A DNA stretch of 64,000 nucleotides, taken from Lates calcarifer (lineage: Eukaryota; Chordata; Actinopteri; Centropomidae). The notes beneath the pieces were generated by a model, which was not told the DNA's origin, searched no databases, and saw nothing but the letters and a program-made list of their open reading frames with translations. The stretch's first letter is position 1. Every line of letters starts with the position of its first letter. Of the stretch, positions 25,751-36,954 are shown in pieces. Both the position numbers and the translations under genes were made by a program. The DNA lies in contig NC_066848.1 in NCBI RefSeq assembly GCF_001640805.2, forward strand, positions 7,579,526 to 7,643,525. Reading direction: 5' to 3'.

Positions 25751-27513
25751 AGAAACTGAGAAATGCGTCCTTCACAATAATAGTACCTAGAAATCATTAA
25801 TTAACCATTCCGTTTGCAAACAGGCATTCTAGAAACATCAGTCATTACGATACACTTGTCGAATAAAAAAAACCCTATAGAATCAATGTAAAGGGTTGTT
25901 ATGCAATATACGTTTGTATTCCTTAATGAGGGTTTTAGGCTGAAATACAGGCCGGAAGTTTTTCTCTTTTTTGTAATAAGCACTTGACATTTCAACACAG
26001 CCAAATTACATTTACTTTTCCTTAAAATCTGGCATTTGCAATTAAATACACACCTGGAGTTTCATTTATGTTCCTTTGAAATGTAGAAACCAGCTGTTAT
26101 TGCTGGTGTTTCCCTCCAAAAATCCAAATATTGAGCAAAAAGTTCTACTTCTATGATGTGATTTCTTATTTGGAATGAAAATGTGCAGAACCAGCCTGAT
26201 ATACTGCAAACTACAAACACAGTCATTTCAAGAACTTATTTTATGTAAATAAAATTGGCTATCAAGTTTATAGTGTGTATAAATGATAGTGTGTATATCG
26301 GATTATGCTGTATCTTAGTCTGGGAACAAGGTAATCCTGTCTGATTTAATCTTGGCACAAAATTCAGTTAACTCTTTATAGCCTTTTCATTGACACCTTT
26401 ATTTCTAGTGTTTGCAGGTGAGGGTAAAAACAGAAACAGTTAACCTGATAAGGATGAGGGTTACCCTTTGCTTTTGGAGCAACTTCAGTCTTCCACAGAG
26501 AGATGTATAAATCAAATGTAAGCCCTGAAGTGCATATGGTGCAGTATTTGATTATTCCTCATGAAGCATCCATAGATGTAATACAAGAAAAATGTAGTGT
26601 AATACAAATAAGGAAAGGTTGACTTGATCCTGGCCTTCATGAAAATATTGAATTTGTTCAAGAACGTGTGAGATGTTATTATCTTGGAATAAGAGCACAT
26701 AAAGACGGTATATGGACATATTTGCACCAAAGAGAGTGTACACAGCCAAACATGTGGCCATTATAAATCCATTCACCACATGCACTGTAGTGAATGGCTG
26801 CCCACACAAGCACAACCACTTTTAGCAGTCAGTGACAGAAACCATCAGGAATACCGACACAACAGTACGCAGTTTCATTGCTATTGAAATGCTAGTGTTT
26901 CCCATTCATTAAAACTGGTGAGTAAATCTTGTAAACTAATATGATATGATACAAAAATTATTTCAAAGACCAAACGATCTGTTGCTTTTTTCTCAGTTAT
27001 TGTTATAAATTATCCCAACCCTGTCTGACCAAACTTGACATGTTCAGCACTGACATCTGCTGGAAGCTTGTATATTGACAGGTGTGCGTGTCAGTGTGGT
27101 GTGTTTCAGACAGAGTGGGCGGGTGCAATGAGCAGTGGCAGAGCCAGAGGGTTGGAATCAGGCTGTAATCTGTCATCACCTCGTAATCTCTTCTCTCTTT
27201 ATCTGACCATCTTTTCTTTCTCCTTTTAATGGACTCTACCAGCACCCATTCTCTAATTGCTAGCTCATCAAATACACTATCCACCAATATTAAATATCTT
27301 ATTCCTTTATATAACATCCTCCACCAACATGTCATTTCATGCCAGCAAGATTATGTTGAAATGACCAATATGTCATTCAGGGGAAAACCCTTCATAACCC
27401 TTCATATGTCTCATTGAATACGGATATGTAGTCATTTGACACATGACAGAATGACATCATAATACATAAGTAAATACAGACAGTGTATTTTTAAATAAAG
27501 CAATTTATAAAGA
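25751..27513. other. Intergenic region ubtd1-zdhhc16
   Basis: AT-rich sequence with no recognised gene. An open minus-strand frame at 26552-26815 has hydrophobic segments but no family resemblance and no partner exons, so it is not called. Confidence 0.5.
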
Positions 27514-27519
27514 TTTATT
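27514..27519 (-). other. Candidate poly(A) signal of zdhhc16
   Basis: AATAAA on the minus strand, about 590 bases past the zdhhc16 stop. If used, the 3' UTR would include the TA microsatellite at 27673-27731. Confidence 0.4.
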
Positions 27520-27668
27520 AACTTACCAGGTACAAAATACAAATAAATAACACATTATTATGGTACTGTTCAATCAAGTGATAATATAGAACTGGAGTGT
27601 GCAAATGGTATGGAGAGTGTTCAGATTGGTGTTCAGATTAACCATTTTGTCCCAAAGCTTTGTGTTCT

Positions 27669-27672
<4 letters not shown>

Positions 27673-27731
<59 letters not shown>
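27673..27731. repeat. (TA)n microsatellite
   Basis: About 59 bases of uninterrupted TA dinucleotides downstream of zdhhc16. Confidence 0.95.
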
Positions 27732-27737
<6 letters not shown>

Positions 27738-28102
27738 CACTTGAGCAGAACAAGCTGAGTTGTTTCAAAATGATATGTCAGTCAGTACAAGTGGCTTGTA
27801 AAAATATCAAACCCATCATTAGCACAACGGTCAGAGTCAAGTAAGACCAGTTTGAGTAAAATCCAGTAAAGAGCAAATCATCTATGATACATTGCCTTGT
27901 CACTACTGCAGAATGTAGACCGCCAGACCATGAGCAATGCCACAGCAACTTTTTGAGGTATTGGAAGTTAAAATGACCCCATTTCTTCAGTTGTATGGAG
28001 CCACCATGCAAGGATCCTTTAAACCAACCAGATCAAATGACCAGAGGGGGGTGGGCATAGAAAAGACTGCTGAAAGTAGGCTACATGCCTGGGTAGGGTC
28101 TG

Positions 28103-31010
28103 TCATACAGGTATCAAGTCCTTTTTAACTGGCAGGATGTCCCACGTCAAACCATCACCATGTGGGGTGTGTCCAGAGGGAAGGAGAACACGTGTCACCC
28201 AGTGACTAGAAACAAAAGACAGTGTGAAACAGAGGTGACAAGTACAAGGCTACACTGGTCATAAATGATGCATGGCAACAAATCTGACATCAGAGAAACA
28301 TACCTTCTCTTCTCCACGCCAAAGAAGATTTTCCAGTTATTCAGCCTGCCATAGTTGAAAGGGTTTCTGTATACCTGGCAGAGCAGCAATTAAAACACAT
28401 TAAAACTGCTGTAACTGCCACTTAAAAGAAAATGAACAAATCTCCTTTAATTGATGGTTTATGGCTCCCTTCACATAAATATTAAATTATCTGAAATGCT
28501 CACCCTTCCCCGTTTTGCCAGTCGTTTTGTTTCTTTGATGTTAATGTGTCTCTCTATGCTGGTCTCTCCTCTGGATATGAGAACTGCATGCCAAATTGTC
28601 AGGGCACCCAGGGCCACTCCCACTGTGCTAATAGAGAAGAACACACTTCATTTAATCTGCTGCCAAGGTGACAAAAAGACAACAACCATGTCCCAGTTCT
28701 GTACTACATACTGACAGTAGGTGATTTACAGCACACTGGCTTTGGAGTTGGTGTGAAAGAAATCAATGTACTTAACTGTTTTGTACTGACAGGAAGTGAT
28801 AAAGGTCCTGTCAAACAAACTGCAAGATTAAAATGGTTCTACTCAATATACTCAAAGAGGAAGCCAAAGGGTTTTTCAAAAATGTGTATTTTGTTTTCCA
28901 AGATCTTCCCACAGCTGTTTCACCACCTACCACAATGTGGCGAGCAGTTCTCAGAGCATTCTCCAGTGTGAACACACTTCATACACAAAACCTGATTTGA
29001 ATTAGTTTGCAGTGTGGATTGTATAATACTAGGTCGCATTATCCTGTGTTTAGCAAGTTGAAACATGAGATGCATACTTTACCTGGTAAGCACCCACATG
29101 TAGATGATGCTCTTATTAATCATCTTATCCTTAAAGGTGTAAGGTGGTGCAGGTGTCTGATAGTTGGTCTGGACAAAAATAAAAGAGCAAATATTACAAC
29201 ATTAATAGACAATAAACAAACATAAAATTAATGATACTATTGTGTGAGTATTTTAAGGCTGTACCTGGCCAGGGGGGAGAAGCCCTATAAGAAGTCCCAT
29301 CCCTGTTACTGGTACCCCTGGCTTTTCCATATCCAAATGTTTAAAGCGCTAATGGAACACAGACCCAAGTGTTAAAGACAGAAACAAGCCAGTGTCAGTA
29401 AGGAACAGTTAAGCCCAGCAGAGAAAGACACCACCACATGGAGGAAAAGTAACAGACAAAAGCTACCAGGCCTTACAAGGACAACACGCCAAGCAGGCCC
29501 GCAGGCAACTTCAGTACAACACTGTGCAGTGAGTCTCACCTCAAGAGCATTGTATGCATCTAAGAACAGATTTCTGCCACTGATGCTACAGTAAACACAA
29601 CCCAAGGTCATGAAGAGACAGAAGGAGAAGAAGTAACGGTGGTTAAAATGGCCCACGCAGTTATTCAACCAGGCTGAGATACTGCCATTAAGGTAAACCA
29701 CCATCTCTTCAGTCACATTATATGGTCTCTGATAATACAAAAATGATAGCACAAAGGATACGACAATGATGGTCCATTTTCAGAATGCACCTGCAAAGGA
29801 AAAAGAAGAATATGCAGTCTCATACTTTATTGATAACTCTGTTAGGTTTTTCCTCACTTAACACAAGGCTAAGATACTCTAAATGCATAGGGAGACTGGC
29901 ACCAGAAGATTCTTGCTAACTATTCCTAGTGCGAGTAAGTCCGTCATTCCATTGGTGGACATCTTGGTTAACCAAGACAATTTGCTAGGTATTTTAGATA
30001 TTTCCATAAAATGACATCAAACATCAAAAGCGTATTTGCACAAACATGGTTCCAAAGATGAGATTTTCTTCCCTACTATAGGTTAACTAAGAATGTATTT
30101 GGTCCCTTTTGCTAAACGTCAACCTATGCTACAATCTTGGAAGTTTGAAAACTACCACTAAGGGCTTTTTTCCCCCCAACAACTTAGCTTTGGTGGTCAA
30201 AAACATAGATGGTCTAAAATGTGTAGTAATACTCAAAAGACAAACCATTCATCAATGAAAGACAGAACAGAAGAACAATGACACCGACTCACCTGTTACA
30301 GATACCACAGTGGTGTGTTCTTGCTGGTTTGGGTATGATGCATTTTTTGCAGACTGATACAAATGGTGTGTCACTTTTTTCCTGATTGAAAGAAGACATT
30401 TGTGTTGAGTTTATTTCAAGCTCAGACTGGTAAAGTAATTTGTGCTTCTGCAGAAAAGTGGAGTTGATGTCTTACTGCTGGGGGACACCCAGGAGAGGTC
30501 TTGGTGGCTTTGTAGTAATGGAAAGCAATCATAATGAGGTTCCAATGTCCATAACACACATGCCAAGCAATCCATGCAGGGGAGTACGTATTGAGGACCA
30601 GAGGCAGTAGGACCACGTAGGCTATCACCACGATGGAGCTGGTCAGTATCACCACCAGACAAACAAATACCTTCCAGACAAAGACAGTAGATACCCTCAG
30701 AGAGCTTTCCTCAGAGAGAAATTTAAAAACTCCCTTTAACTAATCAAACGAGTACACAGACAAAACACACACTCACCGTGCCAAACCAGCGGGTGACATA
30801 ATCCACAGTCCAAAACACTGGTTCAAAGACTGAGTCGAAAACCACATCTGAGTCAGTGAGGGAGTTAAAGTAAAGTGACTGCACCAACAGCCTCATGTAA
30901 GCCCATATTTCCCTAATCCACAGAGGCAGCCTGTTCCTTCCTCTCCTGGTACATGACCGTGACCGCACACAGCGCAGCAGGTGGAGCACAGAGCTGGAAC
31001 ACCACCGCAT
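28103..31010 (-). CDS. zdhhc16: Palmitoyltransferase ZDHHC16
   Basis: ZDHHC16 is a multi-pass ER/Golgi S-acyltransferase that attaches palmitate to cysteines; known links are phospholamban, c-Abl and DNA-damage signalling. Coding exons are 31010-30777, 30670-30476, 30381-30293, 29790-29762, 29673-29540, 29348-29265, 29168-29083, 28627-28504, 28374-28304 and 28205-28103; total 1149 bases, 382 residues, phase closing at TGA (human 377). The cysteine-rich domain reads VCKKCIIPKPARTHHCGICN, then [20 protein letters not shown], with DHHC at about residues 179-182. Hydrophobic segments flank it. The C-terminus has VYRNPFNYGRLNNWKIFFGV. The start is the first ATG in frame (MRWCSSSV); a GTG-led extension to 31034 is only the 5' end of the exon after its TTGTAG acceptor. 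The gene is divergent from mettl18. Confidence 0.95.
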
Positions 31011-31034
31011 CCTGCATCTGTAATATGCACACAC

Positions 31035-31941
31035 CTACAAGGAAAACAAAGAAATGATAAACACTCTCTCACAGCCTTATGCAATGGTCAACACAGACAT
31101 TGCTGTTTGAACAATAGTACAGTAAATGTCCATTTCAGTTCCCTTAAATCCAAAGTAACTGCATGTTTTGTTTTTACCAAAAATCAAATATTCAATTTAC
31201 TATCAGGTAAAACACAGAAAGGCAGCACATCCTCATAAATGGGTAGCTGTAAACAGACATTTAATCTTGAAAAATGACTGTTGATCAAGTGATCTTTTCA
31301 GCTGTAATCCAGTGTAGTCTATCAAACTTACCATGAGTAGTATTTGAGAGCCAGTCCACATGGATTTTTTGGCAGCTAAGTTGTTTATATAACTCCCCAT
31401 GTCAGCCTGTGCCAGTTTACACTTAAACTTCATCAGGTACTTCTACAATTTAAAGGCACAGATGAAGAAGCCAGAGTATCCGCTAGTGAATAAAACAGAA
31501 GTACACAGGTGTGGGCTCGCTTATAGACGTTTGGCATTTGCCAAATGTCTACAAAGACAAAACAATCTTGCCTTGCTGCATTCCAGACAGGGTGGAGTCT
31601 GGGTGGAGGCTCTACAATTAGGAGCTACCTTTGGTTAGAGGGACAGTGGTCTGGAGTAGAGTTGACTTTTGTGAGCAGCAGTATTCAGCTTCACTTCATC
31701 AGGTACTGACAGGTTATTCAAAGACCAGTATGTGATAGTTAGCTATAGCTGTGGCCTCACGAAAGCCCAAACAATTGATGTGCCCATAACACAAAGTGCT
31801 CTGAATAGTCTCACAGAATCCTCACGCTCCCAAATCCCTTTTGTTTGGATGTCGTTCAGTGTTTTCCTGCTCAATTATCCGACGCTCTGTGCTGCAGCTG
31901 ATATTTGATAACATTTCAGATTCATGTTCGGGAATACTCAC
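31035..31941 (-). other. 5' UTR intron of zdhhc16
   Basis: The minus-strand acceptor TTCCTTGTAG at 31035-31044 and the donor GTGAGTATT beginning at 31941 define an intron upstream of the coding start. It contains no recognised gene. Confidence 0.55.
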
Positions 31942-32100
31942 TGCTCTATAAGGGCAGGAAAACTGCCGACACCAGCCCTCCCGTCGACATTTTCAAAAGG
32001 AAAGCAAAAACGGAATTATTGCCACATATTCGCGAAGGACAGCAGGACCCAGGATCCTCTGTGACAGTTAACTGATCTGAATCCTGATCCGGAGTTGGCG
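31942..32100 (-). other. Probable non-coding first exon of zdhhc16
   Basis: The exon ends at a strong GTGAGT donor (intron from 31941). It contains two short upstream open frames, one of three codons and one of 14 codons at 31990-31946 whose TAG ends just before the donor. The transcription start is a guess from the adjacent promoter elements. Confidence 0.5.
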
Positions 32101-32109
32101 CGCATGCGC
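32100..32109. promoter_or_regulatory. NRF1 palindrome in the zdhhc16/mettl18 divergent promoter
   Basis: GCGCATGCGC, the symmetrical NRF1 core, lies between the divergent zdhhc16 (first exon end near 31942) and mettl18 (ATG 32482). NRF1 sites are typical of TATA-less bidirectional housekeeping promoters. No TATA box was seen between 32100 and 32480. Confidence 0.6.
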
Positions 32110-32481
32110 TAGAAGAGCGGCGAAAGGCATTATGGTACTCTGAGTCAGGAATTAATTGAGACATTTCAAACATGGATGGTTTCTCAAGAAAATTACACTT
32201 ATGTGCCTAAATGTCCTGTGTTATAAGGCTCTGAACGTAAGCTCAGCTAAACAGACTAGGATCTAACTAGTATTAACTAGTAACGGTTACTTTGATTCGT
32301 TAAGAGAACTTTAACAACCTGGGGGTCGGCGACTGTGGTTGTCGGAATTGTGGGACTTGCAGTTCTCACACGCAGCGGCTCTGCTAAGCTAAAGTAGCAC
32401 GCTGTGCCTGCCATGTGGGTCCTGTAGCAAAGGGGGATATGAACTTTCCAACCTCGAGCTAACTGTGTACGGTTAGTCACC

Positions 32482-33297
32482 ATGTCTTTCTGTTTTAATT
32501 TCGACGTTCCAGCACAAACAATAAACACGAACGACGTGGATGGAAATGGGCTGCAGAGCGGAAAGAAAGACAATGCTGTCACAGATGTGAGTAACGTTAG
32601 TTCACTAATAATATTTTGGTTAAGTTACTCAGAGGACTCAAAGCTGTCAGGGTGTCAGATTGTAGTTTCCTGCAGACTTGGGATTTGTGCTAAATTTCAT
32701 CTGTAATATTAAAAGGAAGGATATGCACATGCAGTGGCATGTATACCTTTATGAGGTCTGTGGACTTAAAGAGAAGAGGGGACCCTTGGTGTGACTCTAA
32801 AAGCTAAGATCTGCCCTTAAAAAAAAAAAAAAAGTAAATTAAGTTATACAGAAATGTGAAAATTCTTGACCTTGAAAATAAAAGAAGAAAAAAAACATCT
32901 TTACTAAAGAAGACATGTCTTCTTTAGTTATTTATGAATATGCCTCCATTCAAGAGGTTTAGAACAGTGATCACAAAATAAAAACTATCTGGTCAACTTA
33001 TACATAACTCGATATAGTCTCTAGACTTGCTAGTGTGTAGGTGAAAACACACCTTAGAAAATAAATGGGTTTCTGAATGTTCTGTTAACATGAATTCATG
33101 AGGTATTTATCCATAATAATGATGAATGATGTATCTTTTCAGATTTTAAATTTTTCTGACTAGAGTTTTGAAAAGGATAGAATAGAAGTGAATAAAATCT
33201 CTCTTCTGTTTCATTAGATGTCTTGGAAAGTGAAAACATTTTGAGTTGCCTCTTGAATGGAGCACAGAGGAAAACCTCAGGGCTGTACCCCCTCACT

Positions 33298-33347
<50 letters not shown>

Positions 33348-35287
33348 CACACACTCTACTTATATGCAGATAATTTAATTTACTAAATTCCACTGAGTGA
33401 GTGATTCCATCACAGTTAATCAACAATGACCAACCTTCTGTTAGTTGTGCAACCACTAGAGCGCGTAGGTTGGCAGTCTCTTTGCCCATGGGCCTTGTCG
33501 TCACAGAGCAGTAGCACGTCAATAAAGATTCATTGCGGAAATTGTACAATCAAGTCCATACTGACAGTAGACTGTCTGAGTTGTTATTGTTATGTCTGAT
33601 CGCAATGTTCAAAAGCATGCGACAAACGTGTCAGGCATTTTTACATTTTACATTCTTGTGCTCGGGTGTGAGTGTATGAACAATTTGACGAGCCAATCCA
33701 CATTTGATATTGTAATATTTCAGCCCCACATGGAATAACATGGCTGATTTATAACAGTCTAATGTCCAAGTTCATCAGCTAGGCAACCAGTCATCATTAT
33801 TAATATATAGGTAAGGGAGCATTAAGTAACCAAAAAAATGTACAGAATCAAGGAAAACAAGGTACTGTACATTGTGTGCAGCAGTTTTGCAGTTTCAGTG
33901 TAGTTATCAAAGCCTCCAAAATCTTGTTTCAACATAACCACTGTAAGTGTTAAACTAAGAAAATACATCAGTAAGAAAAATTAGTCAAGTGACAGCTTTA
34001 ATGTTTAATTTAAATTGTTTTAGTAAAATGTGAGCAGTGTTAATTTTGTTTCTTGCCAAAGTGCTTACAGCACACAACACAACATACTTATGACATCAGC
34101 ATTTCATAAGTAAATTCCTAAGACTCAAAGGCACCGTTGGAATTTAAATCTGAAAATGCTTGAAGTAGTCGCCCCTGGCTGCACATTCAAAGTGTATTGT
34201 CCATGTGTATGTATACTGTCAAACATGCCTTGAGCCATACATTCACACCAGCAGACATGTATGTAGCTGAGAGAGAACCTTTGTTCACTAACCATTCATG
34301 CTGCTTTATATTTTTCAGGCACAGGATAATACCAAACCAGCAGAGCCAGCAAAGGAGGCTAAAGAGCACCTTCCACCATCTGACCCACAGTTTCTCCTTA
34401 TGGATTCTGTCTCTGAAGCCGTTACCATTGGAACTCTTCCTCCTCTCCACTTCCTCAATGAGACCGTTTTTGAGAAGACAGCCTCAGAGAGAGAGGATAG
34501 CGAGGAAATTCTCTCTCGCACTGCGGAGCAGAGTTCTGATCTCATCCCTGGCGTGTACGAGGGAGGGCTGAAGGTGTGGGAGTGCACTTACGACCTTCTG
34601 GAGCTGATTGAGAAAGACGGAGAGACCTTTGGGGGGAAGGCAGTTTTAGATTTGGGATGTGGTGCGGGGCTGTTGGGGATATTGGCTCTGAAGAGAGGAG
34701 CCAGGCACGTCCACTTCCAAGATTATAACAGTACAGTTATTGAACAGCTCACAGTGCCAAACGTAATTCTAAACTGCCAAGAGGATGATGACATAGAGAG
34801 TGAAGATGACAAAGATGGGAGGGGCAAGGGAAAAATACAAGAGGAAGATGGTTGTAAAGAGAGGCTGAAGGAGAAACAAGAGGTAAAAGACGGCAGCTCA
34901 CCTCCAAAGAAAAGAGCTGTAGACCTATCCCAACACCGATTATTAGCCAAGTGTCGTTTTTTCTCGGGTGACTGGAGCACATTTCTTGCTTTGGTTCTAA
35001 AAACAGGCCCACAACCCAAATATGATATCATATTCACCTCAGAGACTATTTACAACACAGCTTACTATCCTGCCCTACATGAGACCCTCCACAAACTGCT
35101 GGCACCAGATGGACTGGTCTACCTTGCCACCAAATCGCACTACTTTGGCGTAGGAGGTGGATTGCACCTGTTTGAGACTTTTGTGGAGCAGAGGGGTATT
35201 TTTTCTGTGGATCACCTGTGGGATGGGGATGAAGGACTTCAGAGACATGTAGTAGTCCTACGTTTTAAACTGCCAAAGGACACTTGA
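32482..35287 (+). CDS. mettl18: Histidine protein methyltransferase 1 homolog (METTL18)
   Basis: METTL18 is a SAM-dependent methyltransferase that methylates a histidine of ribosomal protein RPL3 (His245 in mammals), tuning translation speed. Exons are 32482-32586 and 34319-35287; 1074 bases, 357 residues (human 372). The start MSFCFNFDV parallels human MTFQFNF and sits in a good context (CACCATG). The catalytic core shows SDLIPGVYEGGLKVWECTYD, SAM motif I AVLDLGCGAGLLGI, HFQDYN, CRFFSGDWSTF, TSETIYN and KSHYFGVGGGLHLFETF. A charged insert at about residues 193-231 (EDDDIESEDDKD to PPKKR) is more acidic than in human and ends in a possible nuclear signal. A four-codon upstream frame lies at 32413-32427. 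AATAAA follows at 35352. Confidence 0.96.
32903..32928. repeat. 26-bp perfect palindrome
   Basis: The left half ACTAAAGAAGACA is followed directly by its exact reverse complement, with no spacer. The central AGACATGTCT fits the p53-family half-site RRRCWWGYYY. The role is unknown. Confidence 0.9.
33299..33340. repeat. (AC)21 microsatellite
   Basis: An uninterrupted 42-base AC tract in the mettl18 intron. Confidence 0.95.
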
Positions 35288-35351
35288 ATAACGTCTACCA
35301 GAGACTCTTGTGCTGTGTTAAAAGGGTTTTATTGCTGCACAGTTTCATGAA

Positions 35352-35357
35352 AATAAA
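35352..35357 (+). other. Poly(A) signal of mettl18
   Basis: AATAAA lies 65 bases after the TGA stop and is followed by a TG/T-rich stretch; a second AATAAA lies near 35454. A short 3' UTR is therefore likely. Confidence 0.7.
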
Positions 35358-35459
35358 AATGATCAAGATTGTTGTTTAGTCTTAATCTTCAATCTACATG
35401 AAGCTTGTATATTTTATGTTACAGCAACAGTGGCAAAACAAGGTATAACTGTAATAAAA

Positions 35460-36660
35460 AATGCAGTCTCATCCTCTATTTGCTCTTTGGTTACCTACAC
35501 CCTCTTTCAGTTCCTATATAGAAATTTGAATATGTCTGCCAGTAACTGAAGTGCAGTTGAAAGGGGCTGTTACAGGTCTTTAGATGCATGGGGAGGAAAG
35601 AAAGGAAATGGGCTCAGTGACCTTTGTGAGTGATTTCCCCAGTGTTCAAACAGCAGCATGAAAGCCAGGCTTGTTTCTGAAGTCCGGCGCAAAATGTCAA
35701 TTGCAACTTATCCCACCAGCCCAAGGATGTAGTTTGAAAGTGGATTCTAGAGTCACTACACATCAATGGTGGGACTCTATGGGGTCTCTGTACCTCTTAT
35801 TTCTAGTAATGGTTCTTTTTGATTCTTTTGGTTTTTACCTTCAGTGAAATTCAGTACATGACCTAAGTGTTGCAAAACAAAAAACTCATGACACATTATG
35901 AGTATATACATCCAGGAAATATGTCTAAATATGTGTCGAAGTTCAAGAGGGGAACTATGCTGTGATTTTTCCAACACCATGTGGAATCCCCTTTTCATCC
36001 AGATCAAGGAAATCCATTGAATTAATCTTGGCAGGGATTTTTTCTGAGGAAGTATGCATCAAGTCCACGCGAGTTTCTCGTATTAGAGAGAGAAGAGAAT
36101 GAGAATGAGGAAATCAGAATTTTTACATGGCCGCTGAACAGTCACTGTTTGAATTTTACTGTATGTTGATTTGTGTAAAAACAGTGGTTTCACCCTGCTG
36201 ACCCCCTCCTGTCACGTCCATCTGAGTGGACACAATCAGTATCACATGTCATGTTTGACCATGACCAGAGAGCAAACAAAGTTATTTTAGGAAGGCTCTG
36301 TTATTGATAAACTCACCTGAACAATGACTCCAGCTACACAAATATTCACATGAATCGATCTCATCATAAACATGCCCATGACGCAAGTAGTATGCACTGC
36401 CCTACTGATAAATAATATTTAGCAAAGATAAAACTGTTTTCTAGGAAACATGTTGTCACCAGCTCAAACATGACTGTGCATTTCAACACCCACAGTGTGG
36501 GGACAGAATTTCCAATTACATATTGTGTAAATATACTGCAGTGCTTAACACAATTTCACTGTTACGCACATACAAAACACCTAACACAGTTTCTGTTTGC
36601 ATACGCCTGGCCAGCGAACTTCCAGTGTGTCAGCTTCGTCATCGTCTCTCATCTCGACAG
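35460..36660. other. Intergenic region upstream of the mir-146 locus
   Basis: No gene was recognised. The sequence is of mixed composition with no obvious repeat. It may contain distal control sequence for mir-146 but nothing specific could be supported by eye. Confidence 0.45.
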
Positions 36661-36676
36661 CTGTTCATGGCCTGTG

Positions 36677-36686
36677 GGGGAATTCC
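36677..36686. promoter_or_regulatory. Perfect NF-kB site upstream of mir-146
   Basis: GGGGAATTCC fits the kappa-B consensus GGGRNNYYCC at every position. It lies about 240 bases before a TATA-like element and 1.96 kb before the miR-146 hairpin. In mammals MIR146A is induced by NF-kB through promoter sites, so this is a strong candidate for the same control. Occupancy is inferred. Confidence 0.55.
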
Positions 36687-36927
36687 TGGTTCCTCGAGTA
36701 GACACAGCCTTTCCCCTGCTTACTTTATGGGAACAGGGGGCAGGGCCAGTCAGATGGTTTTCCTCAGAAACTATTATGTGTTGATTCACTGTGAGGGGGC
36801 GTGCTGTTCACTCCCACTGTTTCCTTCTTACTGGGAAGTGACACTCAGGCTTACCGTACAGAGGGAGTGTATGAAAAACAGATAGAGAGGAGGGAGGGAG
36901 GCTGATGGGTGATGTGAAAGGTGGTGG

Positions 36928-36935
36928 TATTTAAG
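36928..36935 (+). promoter_or_regulatory. TATA-like element of the pri-miR-146 transcript
   Basis: TATTTAAG about 25-30 bases before a plausible start near 36955. Downstream there are donors at 37018 (GCAG then GTGAAC) and 37229 (GTAAGTAT). Assigned only because of its position between the NF-kB site and the miRNA. Confidence 0.35.
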
Positions 36936-36954
36936 GTTCTTTGCTCTGAATGTC

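Larger units (their letters stand above)
32587..34318 (+). other. Intron of mettl18
   Basis: The single 1.7 kb intron has a GTGAGT donor and a TTTTTCAG acceptor. It contains an A-tract, a 26-bp perfect palindrome at 32903-32928 and an AC microsatellite at 33299-33340. Nothing else was recognised. Confidence 0.85.

Noticed and set aside
31011..31034. N-terminal extension of zdhhc16 upstream of MRWCSS
   Set aside because: The extension begins with GTG at a splice acceptor and has no ATG; it is the untranslated 5' part of the exon.
34057..34070. CAAAGTGCTTACAG, identical to the start of miR-17
   Set aside because: The following bases diverge from the miR-17 mature sequence and no complementary arm exists within 100 bases on either side, so no hairpin can form. 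Coincidental match in the mettl18 intron.
36523..36885. 120-codon open frame near the mir-146 promoter
   Set aside because: It overlaps the NF-kB site and promoter-like sequence, has no recognised domain, and is overlapped by another open frame of similar length in a different phase.
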